DNA from: Deltaproteobacteria bacterium
Lineage (GTDB): Bacteria; Desulfobacterota; DSM-4660; Desulfatiglandales; Desulfatiglandaceae
DNA length: 7,928 bases
Assembly (NCBI GenBank): GCA_018644785.1
Contig: JABGPV010000234.1
Location: 1 to 7,928 of the forward strand
Direction: 5' to 3'
This document shows, one piece after another, positions 1 to 5,258 of this stretch. Each line of letters opens with the position of its first letter. The first letter of the stretch is position 1. The notes beneath the pieces were generated by a model. The model was not told where the DNA came from, ran no database searches, and worked only from the letters and a program-made list of their open reading frames with translations. The position numbers were made by a program, and so were the translations under genes.

Positions 1-468
1 GTCACCGATATCCGGACGGATGCGTTTTTCCAGAAGATCAGAACCATTCACGGGAAACTCCTCAAAGGATTTCAAAAGGGAGAAGAAGATGAGGCTATGC
101 CGTTGCGGTTTCTGCTTTCACTGGAGCGGGAATGTTACATATTTCTGTCCCTGATCGGAAGACCTCCGGGCCACACGGTCATAAAGAGTGCCGTTAAGAC
201 CTACGGCAACCCGGGATCGGAAATCTACCGGAAAAAAAGAGGAAAAGGGTTTGAGGAGGCCTGTCTGAAGCATCTCCGCGTTGCTGTAAGGGGGTTGTCC
301 CGATACGAAGACACCAACGATCTGCCTTTGTTGACGCATGTCAGGAATATGGAACAGGATTTCCTGACCATCAGAAAAGATAAGGTTTACAGAGATTCGG
401 TTCAAAAAGCCATGGAGTGGCTGGATTTGGCTATCCGTATTATTTCGGGACGTGCCGACACAATCTGA
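1..468 (+). CDS. Unrecognised protein, C-terminal part (5' end outside window)
   Basis: The reading frame is open from base 1 to a TGA at 466-468, giving 155 residues with no stop before the window edge. The gene therefore almost certainly begins upstream, and the internal ATG at 97 is not its start. I do not recognise the family. The visible part is soluble, basic and probably mostly helical, with no signal peptide or membrane segment. Its middle is rich in charged residues around SAVKTYGNPGSEIYRKKRGK, followed by a helical stretch ending in AMEWLDLAIRIISG. No catalytic motif or metal ligand cluster stands out. It converges on the PilB/GspE-like gene with only 15 nt between the two stop codons and no hairpin terminator in between. 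That it is a real gene is supported by the long open frame and protein-like composition; the function is unknown. Confidence 0.7.
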   Translation, partial: VTDIRTDAFFQKIRTIHGKLLKGFQKGEEDEAMPLRFLLSLERECYIFLSLIGRPPGHTVIKSAVKTYGNPGSEIYRKKRGKGFEEACLKHLRVAVRGLSRYEDTNDLPLLTHVRNMEQDFLTIRKDKVYRDSVQKAMEWLDLAIRIISGRADTI

Positions 469-483
469 TAATCCTACAAAATA

Positions 484-2712
484 TTATTTTGTGCGTTTGA
501 GCAGCACCGCGACCCGTGCCAGGAACCGTTTTCGGGCAATGGGTTTGGTGAGGTAATCATCGGCCCCCGCATCCAGGCCCTCCAACTCCGATTCCTCCTC
601 ATCCTTTCCCGTCAGCATCATAATGGGGATAGCGCGGGTGGTTGCCTGGCTTTTGAGCTTTTTGATGAGCATGACGCCATTCATCTCCGGCATCACATAA
701 TCGGTGACGATAATGTCGGGGTTTTCCGTTAACGCCAGTTTCAAGGCTTCCAGGCCGTTTTCTGCCGTGATGACAAGATAATCCTCGGATTCCAAGAGAT
801 GCCGGAGTAGTTTCAGCACAACGAGATTGTCGTCAACCACCAGAATCTTTGTGGGACAATCGGTGGTGAACAGGCAGGCATCTTCTGCGACATCCTCATC
901 TTTTGGCATCAAATCTTCCTGCGCTGGAGAATCCGTTGCCAAGGGATGGGAATTGCCTGTGATTTCCGGTGGGGCCACGCGAAAAATCTCTTCAATGGTG
1001 GTCAGTCCCTGAAGGGCTTTCTGAATGCCGTCAAAGGACATTACGTGGTACCCTTCCTTTTGCGCCTTTTCCCTGAGTTGTCCGCTTGACAAACCGTCGG
1101 AGATGACGTTTTTCAGGGCAGGGGTCAGGGTTAACATTTCAAACAAACCCAGTCGGCCGGAATAACCGGTGTGTTGGCAGGCTTCGCACCCTTCGCCTTT
1201 CCAGAAGACAACATTTTTCTGGTTTCCGATGTAAGGTCGAATTTCCTCCAATTGTTCCGGAAGGAGTTTATCGGGTGCCTTGCAGGACTCACAGATTCTT
1301 CTGACGAGCCGTTGTCCGATCACGGCAATCAGTGAGGCCGAAACCAGGAACGGGCCGATGCCGAGATCCATGAGCCGCACCACGGCGGAAGGGGCGTCGT
1401 TGGTGTGCAGCGTGGAAAAAACAAGATGTCCGGTCTGTGCGGCCTGAAAAGCGGTGAGGGCGGTCTCCGGGTCCCTGATTTCACCGACCATGACAATATC
1501 CGGATCCTGTCTGAGAATGGAGCGTAATCCCCTGGCAAAGGTAATTCCGGCAGCGGGATTTATCTGAACCTGGTTGATGCCGGTCACGTCAAATTCAACC
1601 GGATCTTCCACGGTAATGATATTCACCTCAGGGGAATTGAGTTTGTTCAAACAGGCATACAGGGTTGAGGATTTTCCGGACCCGGTTGGACCGGTCACCA
1701 GGATGATGCCCTGGGGCATTTGGATGGCGCGCGTGAGATACTTCAGGTCTTTGTGGGAAAACCCCAGATCTTCAGGGTTCAGTTGCGCCGTTGCCGGGTT
1801 GAGGATGCGGATGGTGACTTTTTCGCCGTAACTGGTGGGCAGGGAGGAAACCCGCAAGTCAAAGGTTTTCCCACTTTGTTTCACCTGAGCCTTGCCGTCC
1901 TGGGGCTTTCGTTTGATGGCGATATCCAGTTCGGACATGATTTTGATTCGGGAAGCCACTGCGGCATGGATGTTTTTATCCGCGCGCATGATTTCCCGCA
2001 TAATGCCGTCCACGCGATACCGAACCACCAGCGATTTTTCCTGGGGTTCGATGTGAATATCGCTTGCCTTCATTTTGATGGCGTCGGATATCACGGAATT
2101 AACAAATTTGACAATGGGAGGGAGGTCCCCAAGATCCTGAAGCTCTCTGATGGGTGTCTCTTTTTCTTTCCTCCTTTCAACGACTTCAATGTCATCTGCT
2201 TCCGCACCGAATTCCAACCCCAGATTCTCTTCAAGGCCCGGTCTCGGGTAGTGTTTTTCAATGGCGGCAGTCATGTCACCCGAAGGTACGACCGCTCGAT
2301 CGATGGGCATCTGGGTATGAAAGCGCAGATCCTCAAGGGCATAGAGGTCCAGCGGGTTGGCCATGGCCACCAGGAGACGATCCCCCGTCTTTCGAAGGGG
2401 TATGACCATGTGTTTTTCGGCAAGTTCAGGTGGAATCAGCCCAATGATATCGTTGTGGATACTGGCTTTGTCAATCCTGCCGTAGGGTATTTTAAGGCTC
2501 ACCGCCAGGGCTTTGGCGATGGCCACGTCATCGGCAACACCCATATCCACCAGAATCTGTCCCAGCTTCTTCTTGATGGATTTCTGGGTTTTAAGGGCCT
2601 TGTTCAGGGTTTCCTTGTCGATCAGGCCTATCTTTACCAGGTATTCACCCAGCCGAATGGGTTTTTTGGGTGACTTTGCCGGTTTTTCAGGGGTGGTTTT
2701 CACATTGTTCAA
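484..2712 (-). CDS. PilB/GspE-family pilus/secretion assembly ATPase with C-terminal response-regulator receiver domain
   Basis: This is a cytoplasmic hexameric motor ATPase that would power assembly of a type IV pilus or type II secretion pseudopilus. Domain order over 742 residues: an MshEN domain at about 20-155 with a full c-di-GMP-type motif at 20-43 (RLGEYLV...KTQ); the N2/ATPase core from about 195; Walker A GPTGSGKS at 341-348; the Asp box VEDPVE at 368-373; Walker B VMVGEIRD at 407-414; the His box around HLVFSTLHTND at 429-439; and a CxxC...CxxC zinc site (C474, C477, C509, C512). After a poorly conserved linker (about 582-618), a complete receiver domain fills 621-742, with acidic pair D627/D628, phospho-acceptor D671 in VTDYVMPEMNG, T701 and K723 in LTKP. 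Usual PilB/GspE proteins stop at about 500-570 residues, so the receiver is an added module. The start is TTG at 2712: an in-frame TAA lies shortly upstream, no ATG precedes the MshEN domain, and AGGAG sits 10 nt upstream. Whether it serves pili or secretion cannot be decided here. Confidence 0.95.
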   Translation of the reverse strand: MNNVKTTPEKPAKSPKKPIRLGEYLVKIGLIDKETLNKALKTQKSIKKKLGQILVDMGVADDVAIAKALAVSLKIPYGRIDKASIHNDIIGLIPPELAEKHMVIPLRKTGDRLLVAMANPLDLYALEDLRFHTQMPIDRAVVPSGDMTAAIEKHYPRPGLEENLGLEFGAEADDIEVVERRKEKETPIRELQDLGDLPPIVKFVNSVISDAIKMKASDIHIEPQEKSLVVRYRVDGIMREIMRADKNIHAAVASRIKIMSELDIAIKRKPQDGKAQVKQSGKTFDLRVSSLPTSYGEKVTIRILNPATAQLNPEDLGFSHKDLKYLTRAIQMPQGIILVTGPTGSGKSSTLYACLNKLNSPEVNIITVEDPVEFDVTGINQVQINPAAGITFARGLRSILRQDPDIVMVGEIRDPETALTAFQAAQTGHLVFSTLHTNDAPSAVVRLMDLGIGPFLVSASLIAVIGQRLVRRICESCKAPDKLLPEQLEEIRPYIGNQKNVVFWKGEGCEACQHTGYSGRLGLFEMLTLTPALKNVISDGLSSGQLREKAQKEGYHVMSFDGIQKALQGLTTIEEIFRVAPPEITGNSHPLATDSPAQEDLMPKDEDVAEDACLFTTDCPTKILVVDDNLVVLKLLRHLLESEDYLVITAENGLEALKLALTENPDIIVTDYVMPEMNGVMLIKKLKSQATTRAIPIMMLTGKDEEESELEGLDAGADDYLTKPIARKRFLARVAVLLKRTK

Positions 2713-2722
2713 AACGATGATG

Positions 2723-2727
2723 CTCCT
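2723..2727 (-). promoter_or_regulatory. Ribosome binding site fixing a TTG start
   Basis: On the minus strand, AGGAG lies 10 nt before the TTG at 2712-2710. No in-frame ATG occurs before the conserved MshEN domain and an in-frame TAA closes the frame upstream, so this site supports TTG as the initiation codon of the PilB/GspE-like gene. Confidence 0.6.
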
Positions 2728-2773
2728 GAAGGCTGGCGTTTATCAATAAAAAAATTGCAAACAACGAAGCCGT

Positions 2774-2802
2774 AATATGTACTGTTTTAGAAGGAATTTC
2801 AA
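2774..2802 (-). promoter_or_regulatory. Candidate sigma-70 promoter for the PilB/GspE-receiver gene
   Basis: Read on the minus strand, TTGAAA (2802-2797, 5/6 match to the -35 consensus) is followed after 17 nt by CATATT (2779-2774, 4/6 match to the -10). A transcript would start near 2767 and have a leader of about 55 nt before the TTG codon. The region is A+T-rich, so such matches arise easily by chance. Confidence 0.3.
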
Positions 2803-2902
2803 TACAATTTTTTCCCGACTCAATTTCTCAGAAAAAGGCCTTATTCGAGTGGCCACAGGTTTGGCGCCATGATCGGATTTTGCCTTAAAATACGCTTATC
2901 CA

Positions 2903-2932
2903 TTGACACATGTTACCCAAAAATGGTATAGA
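2903..2932 (+). promoter_or_regulatory. Candidate sigma-70 promoter for the zinc-finger/pilin operon
   Basis: A perfect TTGACA at 2903-2908 is followed after 18 nt by TATAGA at 2927-2932 (4/6 match to TATAAT). This predicts a start near 2939 and a leader of about 40 nt before the ATG at 2980. It drives away from the PilB/GspE-like gene, so the two transcription units would be divergent from a shared 267-bp region. Confidence 0.5.
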
Positions 2933-2946
2933 TCCCACATGTTTCC
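2908..2946 (+). repeat. Direct repeat ACATGTTWCC flanking the -10 box
   Basis: ACATGTTACC at 2908-2917 and ACATGTTTCC at 2937-2946 match at 9 of 10 positions and start 29 bp apart. The first lies at the end of the -35 box and the second just past the predicted transcription start, so they bracket the -10 element. This placement fits a regulator binding site, but only two copies are present and the assignment is tentative. Confidence 0.35.
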
Positions 2947-2979
2947 GGTAATGAATCTGAATGATAGTGAGGTTTTCCC

Positions 2980-3558
2980 ATGAAATGTGCTTACCACCCG
3001 CAGAAAGAAGCTGTCGTCAGTTGCGGCATGTGCCGGAAACCGCTTTGTGAGGAATGTGGGGAACAAAAAGCAGGCGCGAATATCCTCTGCAGCCGATGCG
3101 CCGCGCTGTCGGCTGCCCGGGATGCCGCAATCGGTGAAGATGAACGACAAGTAAAACACGAGGAGAAAAAATCTGAAGCGGCCAGGAAAGAAAAAAAACC
3201 CCATGTGGCAATGATTGTCATTATCATTCTGGCTGTTCTTGTTTTGCTCGCCAATGTTTACATGTATATGGGGCCGAATGTCCCTGATGTGGCTGAATTC
3301 GATCCGTACCAATATCCTTTGCTGACGGCGGATATCATAAATGACGGTATTATTGATTATGCAGCAGACCATGGGGGGGAATTTCCGGGGGATTTAACGG
3401 CTTTGCTCGGAAAATACATCCCTTACGAAAAGATAATACCATCGGTGCTTGACATGTTCTCCTACAGGCGCTTTACCCCCACCTCCTATGAACTTCGGTT
3501 CAAGGATGAAAATAATGTGGAATTTGCAGACATTGTTTTCGGAAAGGAGGATAAGTGA
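2980..3558 (+). CDS. B-box-type zinc-finger, single-pass membrane protein with pseudopilin-like C-terminal domain
   Basis: The 192-residue protein has three parts. Residues 3-40 carry a Cys/His cluster (C3, H6, C15, C18, C23, C26, C37, C40) of the bacterial B-box zinc-finger type, starting with the typical MKCAYHP. Residues 41-75 are a highly charged, probably helical linker. Residues 76-97 form one strongly hydrophobic transmembrane helix with lysines just before it, so the zinc finger should be cytosolic and the C-terminus outside. The C-terminal part (about 112-192) includes IINDGIIDYAADHGGEFPGDL, which resembles the helix and 'YAxDHGxYP' segment of GspG-type pseudopilins. It lacks a prepilin leader, so it would not be processed like a pilin. 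The ATG is preceded by GAGG at 7-nt spacing. It is translationally coupled to the downstream prepilin and divergent from the assembly ATPase, suggesting a role as a membrane accessory or sensor of the pilus-like system. Family assignment of the zinc finger is fairly secure; the pseudopilin likeness is inferred by eye. Confidence 0.9.
   Translation: MKCAYHPQKEAVVSCGMCRKPLCEECGEQKAGANILCSRCAALSAARDAAIGEDERQVKHEEKKSEAARKEKKPHVAMIVIIILAVLVLLANVYMYMGPNVPDVAEFDPYQYPLLTADIINDGIIDYAADHGGEFPGDLTALLGKYIPYEKIIPSVLDMFSYRRFTPTSYELRFKDENNVEFADIVFGKEDK
3544..3550 (+). promoter_or_regulatory. Strong ribosome binding site inside the upstream gene's end
   Basis: AAGGAGG lies within the last codons of the zinc-finger gene, 7 nt before the ATG at 3558 and 4 nt before the GTG at 3555. 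The spacing favours ATG as the prepilin start and gives a TGATG stop/start overlap, indicating translational coupling. Confidence 0.75.
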
Positions 3559-4010
3559 TGCTCGGATTGACAAAAAACACCACATCAAAGGGATTCACCC
3601 TCGTGGAAATCATGATAAGCCTTGCTATTCTGGGTATTCTGGCCGCAATTTCCATTCCAAATTACAGGCTGTGGAAGGACAAGGCGGAATGTGCGTCCAT
3701 GTTGACAACGCTGAAATACCTCATGGATGGTGAGGATTTCCATATTCTCGAAAATGGTACTTTCTTTGCGGTCAATATTCCCAAAGGGACGGCCATGGAC
3801 GTCCCGGAACTGGCCTATTCTTTTCCTGAAAGCAATAAGAATCGGTATCGGATAAATGTCATCAATAATGCACGTCGCAATCGTTACCGGATAACGGTTT
3901 TTTGTGGTTTTGATTCGGATGGAGATGGTAGAGACGACAGGTTTATTGCCACCACGAATATCGTGAATGGTCAAGTGAGAAAAAACCGCTTGATTGTTAA
4001 GACGAGATAG
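3558..4010 (+). CDS. Type IV prepilin / pseudopilin-like protein
   Basis: The 150-residue protein has a short basic leader followed by a textbook class III signal: SKG|FTLVEIMISLAILGILAAISIPNY, with cleavage expected after G12, N-methylated F13 as mature residue 1, and the conserved glutamate E17 as mature residue 5. The hydrophobic segment runs to about residue 33, followed by the usual P-N-Y. The mature protein of about 138 residues would be inserted in the inner membrane and assembled into a pilus or pseudopilus by a PilB/GspE motor. The globular part has two cysteines, C45 and C116, that could form a disulfide, and an Asp-rich DSDGDGRDD loop at 119-127 resembling a calcium-binding site. 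A short NRYRI motif occurs twice (95-99 and 108-112). ATG at 3558 is chosen over the adjacent GTG at 3555 because of ribosome-site spacing. The downstream radical SAM gene converges 9 nt away. Whether it is a major pilin, minor pilin or pseudopilin is undecided. Confidence 0.93.
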   Translation: MLGLTKNTTSKGFTLVEIMISLAILGILAAISIPNYRLWKDKAECASMLTTLKYLMDGEDFHILENGTFFAVNIPKGTAMDVPELAYSFPESNKNRYRINVINNARRNRYRITVFCGFDSDGDGRDDRFIATTNIVNGQVRKNRLIVKTR

Positions 4011-4019
4011 ATATCTGCC

Positions 4020-5054
4020 CTAATGGCGCTGGCAGTCCAACCCCTCTTCGATCAGCGTCAGCACCCGTTGTTTCTCTTCCGGGAATTTGTACCCTTCATA
4101 ACCGTGACTGAAAAGATAACCACCCCGGCGGTTCTTCCAGTAATTGCCGGCATGATCGAAACACACCTTGGATGAAACATCCAGCGTTTCCATGGTCAGT
4201 CTGAGTTCCTCAAGTTGCTCTCGGGGGGAGAGCGGTTTAAACGCCTTTTCACGGGCTGCTTGATGGAGCGGGGTTCCCGGCCATAGACGAAAGGGCCTGG
4301 AGCGGATGTAGTGGGGATCAATATCATTGAGTACGCGTGCGGTGTTGCGGGCGTGATTTTCCCAACAAGCCTTGCCGCCCACCCCGGGCATCCAGTATTC
4401 GGAAACCTGGAATCCCGCTTTGATGGCCTTTTGACCGCCCTCGATGTGGCTTTCAGGGGTGGCGCCCTTCTTTATCATCTTCAGAATCTCTTCGTCGCCG
4501 GATTCAAGGCCCAGGTGCAATCGGTCCAGACCCGCTTTGCGGATGTTTTCAAGGGTCTCCGGTTTTTTCCGTGCCAGGGTTTTGCTTCGGGCATAGGAGG
4601 TAACCCTGTTGATGGACGGGAACGTCTCTCGCAGGTATTTGAGTGCCGCCACCAATGGTTCCATTTTCATAATGAGGCTGTTTGCGTCTTGCACAAATGC
4701 CGTTTTACCCCCGCCCAACAACCACTGGTAGACCATTGGAAAACCATTGTGGTATTCCAGTTCGGGAGTGCGCCGCATCAACATAACGGCTGCCTCATGG
4801 CTTACGCTGCCGCTTTCCCCGGTTTTTGAAGAGAGTTCTCTTAAATCATGGGCCAGTTCGGCTATGGCGTCGATGTCCGCTTTGATTTCATCGAGGGTGC
4901 GCAGCTCGAATTTTTCATCCTTATACATCCCGCAAAAAGTGCAATGGTTCCAGGGGCAGTTGCGGGTAAACCGGACCAGCAGGGAATCGCTGCCGCCTTC
5001 ACTGGGGGGTCGATAAACACCGGTTTCAAAATGATATCTCTGAATACTTCCCAT
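4020..5054 (-). CDS. Radical SAM protein with CX4CX2C iron-sulfur motif
   Basis: The 344-residue protein is a radical SAM enzyme of the COG1032-like group. The cluster motif RNCPWNHCTFC places cysteines at 33, 38 and 41, that is CX4CX2C rather than the canonical CX3CX2C; the CPWNxCTFC form recurs in this group. Other expected elements are the DAN motif near 123-125 (FVQDANSLI), TSYARSKTL at 152-160, and the SAM-binding segment LHLGLESGDEEILKMIKKG at 179-197. MPGVGGK at 222-228 follows. No cobalamin-binding domain or extra ferredoxin-like cluster is evident. The substrate is unknown and the neighbours do not reveal it. The ATG at 5054 has AGGAG (5065-5069 on the opposite strand) 10 nt upstream. 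The gene lies 204 nt downstream of the fadJ-like gene on the same strand, with its own weak candidate promoter, so it is probably a separate unit. Complete in length, with no frameshift. Confidence 0.92.
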   Translation of the reverse strand: MGSIQRYHFETGVYRPPSEGGSDSLLVRFTRNCPWNHCTFCGMYKDEKFELRTLDEIKADIDAIAELAHDLRELSSKTGESGSVSHEAAVMLMRRTPELEYHNGFPMVYQWLLGGGKTAFVQDANSLIMKMEPLVAALKYLRETFPSINRVTSYARSKTLARKKPETLENIRKAGLDRLHLGLESGDEEILKMIKKGATPESHIEGGQKAIKAGFQVSEYWMPGVGGKACWENHARNTARVLNDIDPHYIRSRPFRLWPGTPLHQAAREKAFKPLSPREQLEELRLTMETLDVSSKVCFDHAGNYWKNRRGGYLFSHGYEGYKFPEEKQRVLTLIEEGLDCQRH

Positions 5055-5073
5055 TAATCTTTTTCTCCTATGC

Positions 5074-5089
5074 CGGCGACAATTCGCCG
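5074..5089 (-). promoter_or_regulatory. Leader hairpin next to the radical SAM ribosome binding site
   Basis: CGGCGA and TCGCCG form a perfect 6-bp G+C-rich stem with a 4-nt loop in the leader of the radical SAM gene, ending 4 nt before AGGAG at 5065-5069. It could affect ribosome access. No U-tract follows, so it is not an intrinsic terminator. It may be fortuitous. Confidence 0.3.
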
Positions 5090-5107
5090 AAATCCGTTAT
5101 GGACTTT

Positions 5108-5135
5108 AAGATATTAACTTTTTCTGAAATATCAA
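5108..5135 (-). promoter_or_regulatory. Weak candidate promoter for the radical SAM gene
   Basis: On the minus strand TTGATA (5135-5130, 5/6 to the -35 consensus) is followed after 16 nt by TATCTT (5113-5108, 4/6 to the -10), predicting a start about 45-50 nt upstream of the ATG at 5054. The rest of the 5055-5258 gap shows no gene or clear terminator for the upstream fadJ-like gene. Confidence 0.3.
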
Positions 5136-5258
5136 TCTCTCTGAGGTGTAAAAGGCCAATGCCTTGGAGGGGATGTTTGGCGTATGGCGGGCCAGTTATT
5201 TCGTGCCTGAACGAAAATCAGACATGATGACGCCTTTATTTTCCGGTGTGTCGGGGGG

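Noticed and set aside
1720..2673. A 317-codon open frame on the plus strand inside the ATPase gene
   Set aside because: It lies wholly antisense to a gene with unmistakable motifs, has no recognisable domain, and is rich in F/H/G as expected for an antisense shadow.
2740..2750. TTATCAATAAA here and again at 7500-7510, as a shared regulatory box
   Set aside because: An 11-mer shared once in about 8 kb is expected by chance, especially in A+T-rich gaps, and its position relative to the two genes differs.
2832..2854. GGCC-N10-GGCC followed by T5 on the minus strand as a terminator
   Set aside because: The stem is only 4 bp and it lies upstream of the ATPase gene's own candidate promoter, with no gene there for it to terminate.
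2862..2869. TGGCGCCA 8-bp palindrome in the divergent region
   Set aside because: An isolated 8-bp palindrome is common by chance and is not placed at either promoter.
3555..3557. GTG as the prepilin start
   Set aside because: It is only 4 nt from AAGGAGG, whereas the adjacent ATG at 3558 has 7-nt spacing and a stop/start overlap.
4011..4019. Search for a bidirectional terminator between the prepilin and radical SAM genes
   Set aside because: The 9-nt gap and flanking gene ends show no convincing stem with a T-run.
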